The notes under the pieces: model-generated
What the model saw: the letters and a program-made list of their open reading frames with translations, nothing else
Databases searched by the model: none
What the model was told of the DNA's origin: nothing
Shown: one piece after another, positions 51,113 to 60,259 of the stretch
How the letters are laid out: each line of letters opens with the position of its first letter
Numbering within the stretch: the stretch's first letter is position 1
Position numbers and translations under genes: made by a program
NCBI RefSeq assembly: GCF_011516645.4
Contig: NZ_CP088284.1
Location: forward strand, 310,001-374,000
Origin: Bradyrhizobium septentrionale
GTDB taxonomy: Bacteria; Pseudomonadota; Alphaproteobacteria; Rhizobiales; Xanthobacteraceae
Length of the DNA stretch: 64,000 nt
Direction: 5' to 3'

Positions 51113-52471
51113 ATGGTCAAGATCACAAAAAGGGTTGTCGAGGCGGCGGATGTTCGAGAGAAGGACTACCTACTCTGGGATGACGAGTTGCCCGGCTTCG
51201 GACTCCGGGTCTTTAGTTCGGGCAAGCGCAGCTACGTCATCCAGTATCGGACGAAAGGCCGCTCACGTCGCTTCACCATTGGGCTTCACGGAGCTTGGGT
51301 GCCAGAGACCGCACGCCGAGAGGCGAGGGTGCAACTCGGTCGGGTCGCTGGGGGTGATGATCCCGTCGAAGATCGCCAGCTCGATCACAAGGCGATCACT
51401 GTGAAGGAGCTGTGCAACCGCTATTTCGCGGATCTGCAGGCCGGCCTCATCCTTGGGAAAGGTGGGAGACCGAAAAAGGCCTCAACGATCACCACCGACA
51501 CGGGCCGCATTGAGCGACACATCATTCCGCTCCTGGGAACCAGGCGGGTCAAGGATCTCACCAAGACCGACATCAACAAGGTCCTCAAGGACATTATGGC
51601 CGGGAAAACGCGGGTTTCGGTCAAGACCAAGAAGCTGCGGGGAAAGGCCATCGTCCGAGGCGGTGCTGGAACGGCGACGCGCACCGTCGGTCTTCTTGGC
51701 GGCATCCTTACCTACGCCGTCGAAGCGGGCATTATCGAAAGCAACCCGGCCCATGGTATCCGCAAGCCGAAGGACAACGTGCGGAAGCGTCGACTGTCGG
51801 AGGCGGAGTATCGAATACTCGGTCGGATGCTCCGCGACGCCGCCAAGCAGGAGAAATACACCACGATCGTGGACATCGTTCGTCAGCTTGCGCTGACCGG
51901 CTGCCGGCGTAGCGAGATGATCGGTTTGAAATGGACGGAGGCGGACACCGAGGCGAGTTGCTTGCGGTTGGAGGACAGCAAGGAGGGTGAATCCATCCGC
52001 CCCATTGGGTTACCTGTCGTCGAATATCTCGAGCGACGGCATACCGATGATGTCGGCCCATACGTCTTCCCGGGGCAGGGCGAGGACAACGCGTTCGGCA
52101 GCTTCCCGAGTCATTGGAAGCACATCTTCGAGGACTCTCCTCTGTCGGATGTGACACCGCATGTCCTACGTCATAGCTTCGCGAGCATAGCCAACGACCT
52201 CGGCTTTACCGAGGTAACAATCGCCGCTCTGGTCGGTCATGCCAAAGGTTCGGTGACGAGCAAATACATCCATACGCTTGACACCGCGCTCATCATGGCC
52301 GCGGACACGATCTCGGGCTATATTCAAGGACTTCTTGACGGCATTGAGTTCAAGCAGACCGCATACGCGTTAGACCGCGATTCACGAAAGGCTGCCCTGG
52401 CTCGTTTTCTTAAGAGGGCTTCAGGTAGTGATCAAGAGGTGGCCGAGGAGGAGCGCCGTTTAGCAGCATAA
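51113..52471 (+). CDS. Tyrosine site-specific integrase of a genomic island
   Basis: The 452-residue protein starts MVKITKRVVEAADVREKDYL and has a DUF4102-like N-terminal arm domain (LPGFGLRVFSSGKRSYVIQY), a core-binding domain (HIIPLLGTRRVKDLTKTDIN) and the catalytic domain with ALTGCRRSEMIGLKWTE (Arg), VTPHVLRHSFASIANDLGFT (His-x-x-Arg) and LVGHAKGSVTSKYIHTLDT (His, Tyr). All residues are intact. GAAGGAAACGTC precedes the ATG. Its neighbour is a tRNA-Arg 3' half, its likely target. Confidence 0.93.
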   Translation: MVKITKRVVEAADVREKDYLLWDDELPGFGLRVFSSGKRSYVIQYRTKGRSRRFTIGLHGAWVPETARREARVQLGRVAGGDDPVEDRQLDHKAITVKELCNRYFADLQAGLILGKGGRPKKASTITTDTGRIERHIIPLLGTRRVKDLTKTDINKVLKDIMAGKTRVSVKTKKLRGKAIVRGGAGTATRTVGLLGGILTYAVEAGIIESNPAHGIRKPKDNVRKRRLSEAEYRILGRMLRDAAKQEKYTTIVDIVRQLALTGCRRSEMIGLKWTEADTEASCLRLEDSKEGESIRPIGLPVVEYLERRHTDDVGPYVFPGQGEDNAFGSFPSHWKHIFEDSPLSDVTPHVLRHSFASIANDLGFTEVTIAALVGHAKGSVTSKYIHTLDTALIMAADTISGYIQGLLDGIEFKQTAYALDRDSRKAALARFLKRASGSDQEVAEEERRLAA

Positions 52472-52660
52472 TCCTAGACGCAATGCGAGGTTATCGAACG
52501 GCCGGTTCTGGCGCGCGAAGCCGCCGTTCGGCAAGTCCTTCCGATCTCGTCATGCGCCAGCTTCTAGAGTTTCTTTAGTGCAACGACACGAGGCGTGGTC
52601 TGCGAGCCTAGCTGCCCCGCTAGGCCGGCACCAACTGCCCGCAAATGGCGTCAACAGCGG

Positions 52661-55234
52661 TCATCCGTAATGCAGTTTTCGCTTCCACCTTGATTCTCGA
52701 CCGTAGTACCAGACCTTGGCTCCCTCCGTCGCTGCAATGTAGCTAATGACGATCGCAACGATCGTACCCATTTGTAGTGCTGATAGTGGCACAAAGCCAA
52801 AAATCGAACTCAGGGGTCCGAGAAACGGGATTGCGAGTGTCCCGGCGGCAACTGCAAGCGTGGTCCATAACAGCAAGCGACTGGGCCTGCTGCGAAATGC
52901 CGGTCTCTGCGTTCGCAGGATGAGCACGACGGCAAGTTCGGTCAGCAGCGAGACGATGAACCAAAACGTTTGAAACGTCGGCTGGTCGGCATGAAAAACA
53001 AGTAGCAGCGCCGCAAATGTTACGAGATCGAAGACCGAGCTGATCAGTCCAAAGACGATCATGAAACGCCGGATATCCTTGATATTCCAGCGCTGAGGCA
53101 GAAGTAAGCGGTCAGGATCGACGTTGTCGCTTGAGATTGCGATTGACGGCACGTCGGAAAGAAAATTGTTGAGCAGGATCTGTTTGGCGGCCAGTGGCAG
53201 GAACGGAAGCGCCGGCGCGGCTAGAGCCATGCTCAGCATATTTCCGAAGTTCGCGCTGGTCGTGATCGAGATATATTTGAGCGTGTTGGCGAAGGTTCGT
53301 CGCCCATCCTCGACGCCGCTGCGCAAGCAGTCGAGATCGCGACTCAGCAGGATAATGTCGGCGCTCTCGCGTGCAACATCCACGGCCCCCTCAACCGAGA
53401 TGCCGACATCGGCTGCATGCAGCGCCGGTGCGTCGTTGATGCCGTCGCCGAGATATCCAACCGAGTGCCCGGTTTTCTGCAAGGCGCGGACGATCCGCTC
53501 CTTCTGTTGGGGATCGATCTCAACGAAAAGATCGGTGCGGGGCGCGAGATGCCATAGCGCCTCATCTCTGAGTTTACCCAAGGCCTCGCCGGTTAGGATC
53601 GACTTCGGGTTGAGACCGACGGCCTTGGCCAAATGTGCCGTCACATGGCGGTTGTCTCCGCTAATCACTTTGATGCGAATGCCGAGCTGGGCGAGGTCGC
53701 GGATCGTACGCTGCGCGTCGGCTTTAGGCGGGTCGGAGAAAATCAGAAAGCCGCGAAACGTCATGTCGTGCTCTTGATCGCGTCCATAGTGCGGCTCGGC
53801 CTTGACTTTGCGTGTAGCCACGGCCAGGACCCGGAACCCCTCGGTCCCCTTGGCTTCAAAGACAGTACCAAGCTGCGTTCGCAATGCGGTCGTAAGGGGC
53901 GTATCGACGGCATCGCGTTCGATGAACGAACAGATATCGAGCACATTGGAAAATGCGCCCTTGGTGACGATGAAATGCTGGGTCTGATTGCCGTCTTCCG
54001 CGATCACGATGGTCAAGCGACGGCGAACGAAGTCGTAGGGGATTTCGTCGATTTTGGAAAAACCCTGAGTCGTCAAGCCCGCGGTCGTGCCCGCGGCCAC
54101 GATCGCGGCATCGAGCGGGTTCTCGATGCCGGTCTCGAACGTTGCATTGAGGAAGGCAAGCTGGCTGACTTCGTCGGATTGCCGATTGTTCGCGTCCAGC
54201 GCACCGTTGAGAACGATGGTGCCCTCGGTCAGCGTGCCGGTCTTGTCGGTGCACAGGATATCCATGCTGCCGAGATTCTCGATAGCCTCCAGGCGGCGGA
54301 CGATGACGCCGCGCCGGCCCATGGCCCGGGCGCCCGCGGACAGGGTCACACTGACGATCGCCGGCAACAACTCGGGCGATAGACCGACTGCAAGAGCGAC
54401 GGCAAACAGGAGGGACTCAATCACCGGACGACCGAGAAGCAGATTTACGGTCAGGACGAATAGAACAATGATCACCATCGCGCGGATCAGGAGGTATCCG
54501 AATTGACGTACACCACGCCCGAAATCGGTCTCCGGTTCGCGGGTTTTAAGCCGTGCCGCGATCGCGCCAAATGCGGTCCGAAGACCGGTTTCAACGACAA
54601 GAACCTTAGCCGTGCCACTTTGGACCGAAGCACCGAGAAAGACTGCATTTGTCCGAGCGGAAAGAGCCACCTCCGGCTTTATGATCCCCGGCTGTTTCTC
54701 CACCGGAAAGGACTCGCCTGTCATACTCGCTTCGTTCACCAGAAAATCCACGGCCTCGATTACGAGGCCATCGGCCGGGATCAAATTACCTGCCGACAGC
54801 AGGATGATATCGCCGGGCACGATTGTGCTGACGGGCACAACCAGCTCGACACCGTCCCGCACGGCGCGACATGTCAGCGCCGAGCGGCGCTTCAGTTCCT
54901 CGACCGCTGTCGACGCGCGGTACTCCTGAAAAAAGCCGAGCAGGGTGCTTCCGAGCACGATCGCTAGAATGATGGCCGGGTCCACCCATTGTTGCAGCAC
55001 CAGCGAGATCGCCGCGGCGAATATAAGGATGAGGACGAGCGGGCTTTCGAATTGCCGCAGAAACAAATGAAACGCGCTTAGGCGTGATGATTCTTCAACG
55101 ACATTGGGACCCACCAGGCGCAGCTTTGCTATGGCCTTCTGTGGAGAAAGGCCGCCGGGACCCGATTCCAACGCGGCCATCAGCGCAGCGGCGTCCTGGC
55201 TCCAGTATGGAGTATCAAGGTATCGTTCGCTCAT
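52661..55234 (-). CDS. mgtA: Magnesium-transporting P-type ATPase
   Basis: The 857-residue protein is a P3B (MgtA/MgtB)-type ATPase: N-terminal cation_ATPase_N, the actuator motif MTGESFPVEKQPG, phosphorylation site LCTDKTGTLTEG, the ATP-binding region, LGDGINDAPALHAADVGISV and about ten membrane helices. The start MSERYLDTPYWSQDAAALMA is normal. Mg-importing ATPases of this class are induced by low Mg or acid. It is monocistronic here. Other P-type ATPases are possible, but the length and TGES/DKTGT context favour MgtA. Confidence 0.92.
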   Translation of the reverse strand: MSERYLDTPYWSQDAAALMAALESGPGGLSPQKAIAKLRLVGPNVVEESSRLSAFHLFLRQFESPLVLILIFAAAISLVLQQWVDPAIILAIVLGSTLLGFFQEYRASTAVEELKRRSALTCRAVRDGVELVVPVSTIVPGDIILLSAGNLIPADGLVIEAVDFLVNEASMTGESFPVEKQPGIIKPEVALSARTNAVFLGASVQSGTAKVLVVETGLRTAFGAIAARLKTREPETDFGRGVRQFGYLLIRAMVIIVLFVLTVNLLLGRPVIESLLFAVALAVGLSPELLPAIVSVTLSAGARAMGRRGVIVRRLEAIENLGSMDILCTDKTGTLTEGTIVLNGALDANNRQSDEVSQLAFLNATFETGIENPLDAAIVAAGTTAGLTTQGFSKIDEIPYDFVRRRLTIVIAEDGNQTQHFIVTKGAFSNVLDICSFIERDAVDTPLTTALRTQLGTVFEAKGTEGFRVLAVATRKVKAEPHYGRDQEHDMTFRGFLIFSDPPKADAQRTIRDLAQLGIRIKVISGDNRHVTAHLAKAVGLNPKSILTGEALGKLRDEALWHLAPRTDLFVEIDPQQKERIVRALQKTGHSVGYLGDGINDAPALHAADVGISVEGAVDVARESADIILLSRDLDCLRSGVEDGRRTFANTLKYISITTSANFGNMLSMALAAPALPFLPLAAKQILLNNFLSDVPSIAISSDNVDPDRLLLPQRWNIKDIRRFMIVFGLISSVFDLVTFAALLLVFHADQPTFQTFWFIVSLLTELAVVLILRTQRPAFRSRPSRLLLWTTLAVAAGTLAIPFLGPLSSIFGFVPLSALQMGTIVAIVISYIAATEGAKVWYYGRESRWKRKLHYG

Positions 55235-55469
55235 TCACGATTCCGATCGGTAACGGACAGTCGCCGCGCTTATTTTTCGACTTGTTCCATGCGCCCAAGC
55301 CAGTCTGTTCCTGCGGTCGTCGCGAATGGCCGCGATGCCAGGCGGCGACCAAACAAGTGGGACCCACACTGAGTCGCCGTACGGGTCCCGGCATGGAGCC
55401 GGAACAGTGCCTTTGGGGCGTCGCTCGGCAAGATGCTCCCGCAAACTATTGCGCCAAATGCGTTTGGTA

Positions 55470-55483
55470 TTGATCTTGAACAA
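55470..55483. promoter_or_regulatory. Imperfect FixK/FNR-type box
   Basis: TTGATCTTGAACAA matches the TTGAT-N4-ATCAA pattern with one mismatch in the right half. It lies about 105 nt upstream of the gene at 55588. With FixLJ/FixK genes 5 kb away, a FixK target is plausible. The remainder of 55235-55587 has no gene that I can support. Confidence 0.4.
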
Positions 55484-55587
55484 AGTCGCGTCGTAGGTTG
55501 GCGGCAATCTGCAAGCGTGAGCTGAGTGAAGGCGGCGCGGGTTTCTTTGAGGCAGCAACGATAGACCGCAATCCGACGGTGCTCCCG

Positions 55588-55815
55588 ATGAAAAAGCCAG
55601 TCCTCTCAATTGATGAGCCAGAGCGGAAAAAAGCACTACGGGCCGATAGGCCTCCTGACGAAGGTTTCGTGGTGATTGTCGATGGCCATTTTAAGTCGGA
55701 GTTCGACACAATGGCCGCCGCTGAGGCATCAGGCCGGAAGCTAAAGTCGTCCTATCCGATGCTTCAGATCGAGATCTACGACGCTGTAAAAAAGCATCGG
55801 ACCCTGTTGAGCTAG
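55588..55815 (+). CDS. Small hypothetical protein
   Basis: The 75-residue protein MKKPVLSIDEPERKKALRAD contains GFVVIVDGHFKSEFDTMAAA and KLKSSYPMLQIEIYDAVKKH, a mixed alpha/beta composition like other short Bradyrhizobium proteins. No membrane segment or signal. An imperfect FixK box is upstream and a second small gene follows 36 nt later on the same strand, so the two may be co-transcribed. Function unknown. Confidence 0.6.
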   Translation: MKKPVLSIDEPERKKALRADRPPDEGFVVIVDGHFKSEFDTMAAAEASGRKLKSSYPMLQIEIYDAVKKHRTLLS

Positions 55816-55851
55816 TCCACCAAGCTGTCGCAACATCACCGGGAGGGGAGT

Positions 55852-56136
55852 ATGGCTCTCCTAAAACGAGAATTGTATCGTCAGGTAAATGGACCGGAAA
55901 TCACCCATGCCGATCGCTGTTGCCTAGTATTCGATACCGACAGCAAGAAGCTGTATGTCGAGCGCGAGATAGCGCATTTGGAGGCCAGCATTGGCGGCAC
56001 GGTCGGCTATGATACGACGGCGATGGATATTGCAGATTACCTAACGCAAGGCGGACAAACCGCCGGCCACCGCGAGCTGTGGCGCGTGCTGAGAACCCTC
56101 TTTGATGAGCGTAGCGGTCAAGCATCCGAAGATTAG
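55852..56136 (+). CDS. Small hypothetical protein
   Basis: The 94-residue protein MALLKRELYRQVNGPEITHA contains DRCCLVFDTDSKKLYVEREI and ELWRVLRTLFDERSGQASED. GGGAGGGGAGT lies just before the ATG, a strong ribosome site. It is intact and helical at the C-terminus. It resembles short rhizobial proteins, but no domain name can be given. Confidence 0.65.
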   Translation: MALLKRELYRQVNGPEITHADRCCLVFDTDSKKLYVEREIAHLEASIGGTVGYDTTAMDIADYLTQGGQTAGHRELWRVLRTLFDERSGQASED

Positions 56137-56205
56137 TAATTGATGCACAATTTCGGGGCTCCTCAATCTTCAAATCCCGGCATCAATATGCCGGAAGAGT
56201 CGTAC

Positions 56206-56219
56206 TTGACGCATATCAA
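56206..56219. promoter_or_regulatory. FixK/FNR-type box
   Basis: TTGACGCATATCAA fits the TTGAC-N4-ATCAA dyad of FNR/FixK binding sites. It is 75 nt upstream of the coiled-coil gene at 56294, a position suited to activation. Binding by the FixK-like protein encoded at 60260 is inference. Confidence 0.55.
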
Positions 56220-56293
56220 GCAGTGGCACGCGTCAGCATGGTAGCTGATCATCTGGACGATTACACGCGTTGGAAATCCACGGAGAAGCAAAA

Positions 56294-56893
56294 ATGTCTA
56301 TGCAAAGCAATACCCACTTCTATGTGAATTGGGCCAAAGAGCGCCTCGATGAAATGGACGCCACGTTGACGTCATTGGAGAGCAAGGTCGCCGAAGTAGC
56401 AGCCGACGCCCGCGGTAGCGCGGACAAAGTTCTCACGATTATGCGCAAAAAACGCGACGACTTTCAGAATATCGTCAAGAAGCAGTCAGAAGAGAATGAA
56501 TCCGCCTGGATCAGCGCGCAGGCGCTACTGGAAGCTGAATGGAGTTCTTTCGAGGCGGAAGCAAAGAAATACGTCGAGAGCTTCGTCAAGCAAGTCGAAC
56601 AACAGCAGGCGACGTTTAAACTTCAGGCCGCCGCCCAACTAAACGCCTGGCGCGAAGCCGCTGACAAACTGGGCTCCGCGGCCAGCGAATTCGCCGCTGA
56701 ACGTCGGGACGAAATCGACGCCGCCCTGAAGCGTATGAAGGCAGATGCCGTCGTGGCGGAGGAAAAGCTTCTGAAGCTGAACGAAGCGGGGAGCCAGTCC
56801 TGGTCCGTACTGGCGGCGGCTCTCACAGAAACGCGGGCTACTTTCGATCGCGCCAATCAGACGCTGCGGGAGCAGTTCAAGCGAGCCGTCTGA
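56294..56893 (+). CDS. Coiled-coil protein of unknown function
   Basis: The 199-residue protein MSMQSNTHFYVNWAKERLDE is almost entirely helical, rich in Ala, Glu and Lys: SLESKVAEVAADARGSADKV, QAAAQLNAWREAADKLGSAA, LTETRATFDRANQTLREQFK. No membrane segment. ATG 56294 follows GGAGAAGCAAAA at good spacing; a TTG at 56270 is less likely. A FixK box upstream and a terminator just downstream mark it as a single-gene unit. A phasin-like or stress-related structural role is a guess. Confidence 0.75.
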   Translation: MSMQSNTHFYVNWAKERLDEMDATLTSLESKVAEVAADARGSADKVLTIMRKKRDDFQNIVKKQSEENESAWISAQALLEAEWSSFEAEAKKYVESFVKQVEQQQATFKLQAAAQLNAWREAADKLGSAASEFAAERRDEIDAALKRMKADAVVAEEKLLKLNEAGSQSWSVLAAALTETRATFDRANQTLREQFKRAV

Positions 56894-56913
56894 TCACGAC
56901 AGCTGGCCCTTCC

Positions 56914-56940
56914 AAAGACCGCTCGATCTGGCGGTCTTTT
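56914..56940 (+). terminator. Factor-independent terminator of the coiled-coil gene
   Basis: AAAGACCGC (56914-56922) pairs with GCGGTCTTT (56931-56939) around an 8-nt loop and runs into TTTT. It lies 21 nt after the stop at 56893. Confidence 0.85.
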
Positions 56941-57054
56941 GGCGGGGTTAGTCGTCGTGGTGGCTCAGAGTTGTGACATGGGACGGTTCGTGCGGTGTAT
57001 CCGTCCGAGGGCGGCCGTCTTGCGAGTTTTTCCGATCTGTAGCTGACTGTCCTT

Positions 57055-57450
57055 ATGGACGGACATAAGGACAGTGCGGTGCTGAGCCGCATGGATTTGG
57101 TGGAGACCGGTCGGCGGCGACGCTGGACGCGTGCGGAGAAGCTCAGAATCGTAGAGGAGAGCTTCTCGGGGCCACGACTGGTGTCGGCGACGGCTCGCCG
57201 GTATGGGATATCACGTCAGCTTCTGCTGAGCTGGCGCAAGGCTTGGACCTGTCATGATCCGGCCGAAGAGGATTCGATCGGCCCGACATTCGTCCCTGCG
57301 ATAGTTGCGGCAAGTACGCCGCCAACGACGGAAGCTGTCGAGACAGGTCAGATCGAAATCGTGAGCCCTCAGGGGCTGCGCGTGGTCTTCGGCCCCGGTG
57401 CGGATATCGAGGCGGTCGTTCGAATTGCTCGGGGCCTGGCGCGCCGATGA
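57055..57450 (+). CDS. tnpA: IS66 accessory protein TnpA (copy 2)
   Basis: The 131-residue protein is identical to copy 1 except for Gly at position 3 (MDGHKDSAVL). HTH: RRRRWTRAEKLRIVEESFSG and LVSATARRYGISRQLLLSWR. Overlaps tnpB by 4 nt. Confidence 0.93.
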   Translation: MDGHKDSAVLSRMDLVETGRRRRWTRAEKLRIVEESFSGPRLVSATARRYGISRQLLLSWRKAWTCHDPAEEDSIGPTFVPAIVAASTPPTTEAVETGQIEIVSPQGLRVVFGPGADIEAVVRIARGLARR

Positions 57451-57794
57451 TCCCGATCCCGACGGGCGTGCGGGTGTGGCTGGCGACGGGCCATACCGAC
57501 ATGCGGTGCGGCTTTCCGAGCCTGGCTCTGCGCGTGCAGGAAGTGCTCAAGCGCGACGCCATGGGCGGCGGTCTTTTCTGCTTCCGGGGCAAACGCGGTG
57601 ATCTATTGAAGGTCATTTGGCACGATGGCCAGGGCGCCTGCTTGTTCACCAAAAGACTCGAGAGAGGCAGGTTCATCTGGCCATCGGTTGCTGGTGAATC
57701 GGTAACGATCTCTCCGGCGCAGTTGAGCTATCTGTTGTCCGGGATCGATTGGCGCAACCCTCAAGAAACCCAGCGTCCGACGCGGGTCGGATAG
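57447..57794 (+). CDS. tnpB: IS66 accessory protein TnpB (copy 2)
   Basis: The 115-residue protein is identical to the one at 33722-34069, with GGLFCFRGKRGDLLKVIWHD and LSGIDWRNPQETQRPTR. About 46 nt separate it from tnpC. Confidence 0.93.
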   Translation: MIPIPTGVRVWLATGHTDMRCGFPSLALRVQEVLKRDAMGGGLFCFRGKRGDLLKVIWHDGQGACLFTKRLERGRFIWPSVAGESVTISPAQLSYLLSGIDWRNPQETQRPTRVG

Positions 57795-57840
57795 TCGTTT
57801 TACGGTTTGAATCTGCTGCTCGATCTGATTCAATGGCTCC

Positions 57841-59514
57841 ATGATATCGAAGCCGGATGATCTTCCATCGGACCTTGTCAGTGCCCTGGCGGCGCTGCAG
57901 GCCGAGCGTGAGGCGCGACAGAAAGCCGAGGCGAAGGCCGCCAACTGGCAGGCGCAAGCCGCGAATGCGCAGGCGAAACTGTCGGATACCGAGGCGCTGA
58001 TCGCTCATCTCGAGTTGCGCATCGAGAAGCTGAAACGCGAACTGCACGGGCAGCGATCCGAGCGCTCGGCACGGCTGCTCGAGCAGTTGGAGTTGGAGCT
58101 CGAAGAACTCGTCACCACGGCGAGCGAGGATGAGCTTGCCGCACAGGCCGCAGCGGCGAAGACGCAGAACGTCCGCCCCTTCATGCGCAAGCGGCCGGTG
58201 CGCAAGCCATGGCCTGACGATATCGAACGCGAGCGCGTCGTCATTGAGACTCCAACGACCTGCGCCTGCTGCGGTGGATCGCGGCTGGCGAAGATCGGTG
58301 AGGATGTGACCAAGACGCTGGAGGAGATCCCGCGCCGCTTCAAGCTGATCGAGACGGTACGCGAGAAGTTCACCTGCCGCGATTGCGAGAAGATCAGCCA
58401 GCCGCCCGCGCCGTTCCATGCCACGCCGCGCGGCTTCATCGGCCCACAATTGCTGGCGACGATCCTGTTCGACAAGTTCGGCATGCATATCCCGCTCAAC
58501 CGCCAGAGTGCGCGCTTTAAGGCCGAGGGGATCGACCTGCCGTTGTCGACGCTGGCCGACCAGGTCGGCCACGGGACCTTCGCCGTCATGCCGCTCTTCC
58601 ACTTGATCGAACGCCACGTGCTCGCTGCCGAGCGCCTTCATGGCGACGACACCACCATCCGTATTCTGGCGAAGGGCAAGTGCACGACCGGGCGGATCTG
58701 GACTTATGTGCGGGATGACCGGCCGTTCGCCGGGCCTGCGCCGCCGGCAGCGGTCTATTACGCCTCGAGCGACCGACGAGGCGAGCATCCACAGAGACAT
58801 CTGGCCGCCTTCGCCGGCATCTTGCAGGCGGATTGCTACAGCGGCTTCGAGCCGCTGTTCGACCCGCAGAAGAAGGCGCTGCCGATTACGCCGGCGTTTT
58901 GCGTGGCCCATGCGCGGCGGGGCTTCTTCGAGCTGGCTGATATCGAGAAAAATGCTCGGGAAGGCAAGAAAGGCAAACCGGTCTCCCCGATCGCGCTGGA
59001 GGCTGTCAGACGCCTCGATACGTTGTTCGAGATCGAGCGCGCCATCAACGGCCGCGGTGCCGGCGAGCGGCGTGCCGCTCGCCAGGAACAGAGTAAGTCA
59101 CTTCTCGAGGACATGCATGCCTGGCTGCTCCGCGAGCGCGAAACCCTCTCGCGTTCCTCCGAGGTCCTGAAGCCGATTAACTACATGCTCAGGCGCTGGG
59201 ACGGCTTCGCCCGCTTCCTCGACGACGGCAGGATCTGCTTGACCAACAATTGCGCTGAGCGCGCATTGAGAGGCATCGCCTTGGGAAGGCGCAACTGGAC
59301 CTTCGCCGGCAGCCAACGCGGCGCCGACCGTGCCGCCATCATGCTGACGATGATCACGACCTGTCGCCTCAACGACGTCGATCCCAAGGCCTGGCTCGCC
59401 GACGTCCTGGCCCGTATCGCCGATCATCCCGCATCGCGTCTGCACGAGCTCTTGCCCTGGGAATGGAAGCTCCTGCGCCAGGCCGACAAGCCAGCCAATC
59501 AGCAGGCCGCCTGA
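57841..59514 (+). CDS. tnpC: IS66 transposase TnpC (copy 2)
   Basis: The 557-residue protein is identical to copy 1: coiled coil, zinc domain (TCACCGGSRLAKIG) and DDE_Tnp_IS66 core (ILQADCYSGFEPLF, ICLTNNCAERALRGIALGRR). Full length, no breaks, so probably active. Confidence 0.95.
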   Translation: MISKPDDLPSDLVSALAALQAEREARQKAEAKAANWQAQAANAQAKLSDTEALIAHLELRIEKLKRELHGQRSERSARLLEQLELELEELVTTASEDELAAQAAAAKTQNVRPFMRKRPVRKPWPDDIERERVVIETPTTCACCGGSRLAKIGEDVTKTLEEIPRRFKLIETVREKFTCRDCEKISQPPAPFHATPRGFIGPQLLATILFDKFGMHIPLNRQSARFKAEGIDLPLSTLADQVGHGTFAVMPLFHLIERHVLAAERLHGDDTTIRILAKGKCTTGRIWTYVRDDRPFAGPAPPAAVYYASSDRRGEHPQRHLAAFAGILQADCYSGFEPLFDPQKKALPITPAFCVAHARRGFFELADIEKNAREGKKGKPVSPIALEAVRRLDTLFEIERAINGRGAGERRAARQEQSKSLLEDMHAWLLRERETLSRSSEVLKPINYMLRRWDGFARFLDDGRICLTNNCAERALRGIALGRRNWTFAGSQRGADRAAIMLTMITTCRLNDVDPKAWLADVLARIADHPASRLHELLPWEWKLLRQADKPANQQAA

Positions 59515-59973
59515 CCTTCACCCTTCACCCAATGCCATCATAGACCTCGCCGTGCCCGCGCGCATGCGTCAATCAGGCGGCCTCCGTCGTATGCGTACCG
59601 TGCGGTTGCCCAATCGACAGTCATATTTCGCAGCTGCAATGGCCACATTGTTCTGCCTTAGCTCCCACGTCGGGAGCGCGAGTGCTCAAACAAGTAACCC
59701 TCCCGCCATTGTTGAGGTATGTACGCCCTGTCACGGTATAAATGGCACCGGGGGCGAAGTTGAAAAGCCAAATCTCGCCGGACAAAAGAGCATCTACTTT
59801 CGCGAGCAACTTTTGGCCTTTCGGTCCGGCAAGCGCAAACACCCCGATATGAAATTGATCGCCCGCGATTTGTCAGATCGGGAGATCGATCAGCTGGTGA
59901 TCTATTACTCTACCTTGTCGCCCAACTGACACGTCTCCGAAAGCATCGTCTAACCGGTTTTTCCCAGGACAAT

Positions 59974-60177
59974 TCAGGGTGTCGGCACCGCGGCCGCGAA
60001 TTTAGTGTCCTGATGGCGCGATTTGACTTTGATGACGTGGGAAGTCTGGGAGTATCCGTCGCCGGTGTTGATTCGGACCGCGATTCCGAAACTTGCGACA
60101 CCGATGTTTGTTACCAGTGCGGCGACCACGATTTTCATGTGGGTCGTGCGATCGGCACTATAGATCGAGTGATTCAT
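59974..60177 (-). CDS. Small single-span membrane protein of Bradyrhizobium type
   Basis: From ATG 60177 the 67-residue protein reads MNHSIYSADRTTHMKIVVAA, LVTNIGVASFGIAVRINTGD, GYSQTSHVIKVKSRHQDT. One transmembrane helix (about residues 15-34) is followed by a basic tail. The start MNHSIYSADRTTH recurs in Bradyrhizobium genomes. The longer frame from 60327 has unconvincing N-terminal sequence. Next to fixK and the cytochrome. Function unknown. Confidence 0.75.
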   Translation of the reverse strand: MNHSIYSADRTTHMKIVVAALVTNIGVASFGIAVRINTGDGYSQTSHVIKVKSRHQDTKFAAAVPTP

Positions 60178-60259
60178 CGCGAGCCTCCAACGGTCTGCGT
60201 TCTTGAAGTCGCCTGGTGTTCCTAGCGTCGTGCGGCCTGCGGTCAGAGGAAAAAAATCG

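Larger units (their letters stand above)
56997..59598 (+). mobile_element. IS66-family element, copy 2 (IS66-2)
   Basis: The 2602-bp element, on the plus strand, is the same type as IS66-1. The target duplication CGTGCGGT is exact at 56989-56996 and 59599-59606. It differs from copy 1 by one base in codon 3 of tnpA as far as the proteins show, so it moved recently. Confidence 0.95.
56978..59929 (+). pseudogene. Class I c-type cytochrome, signal peptide split by IS66-2
   Basis: The original ATG at 56978 encodes MGRFVRL, then IS66-2 intervenes; after the second target copy the frame continues PNRQSYFAAAMATLFCLSSH and VGSASAQTSNPPAIVEVCTP, with heme motif CTPCH and axial Met in HPDMKL. Joined length is 114 codons with no shift. 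The insertion sits inside the signal peptide. An internal ATG at 59638 (MATLFCLSSHVGSASAQ) could give a shorter leader, so a cytochrome might still be exported. Single-heme periplasmic electron carrier. Confidence 0.85.

Noticed and set aside
31918..59598. IS66-1 and IS66-2 as the ends of a composite transposon
   Set aside because: Each copy has its own distinct 8-bp target duplication and they do not share outer flanks.
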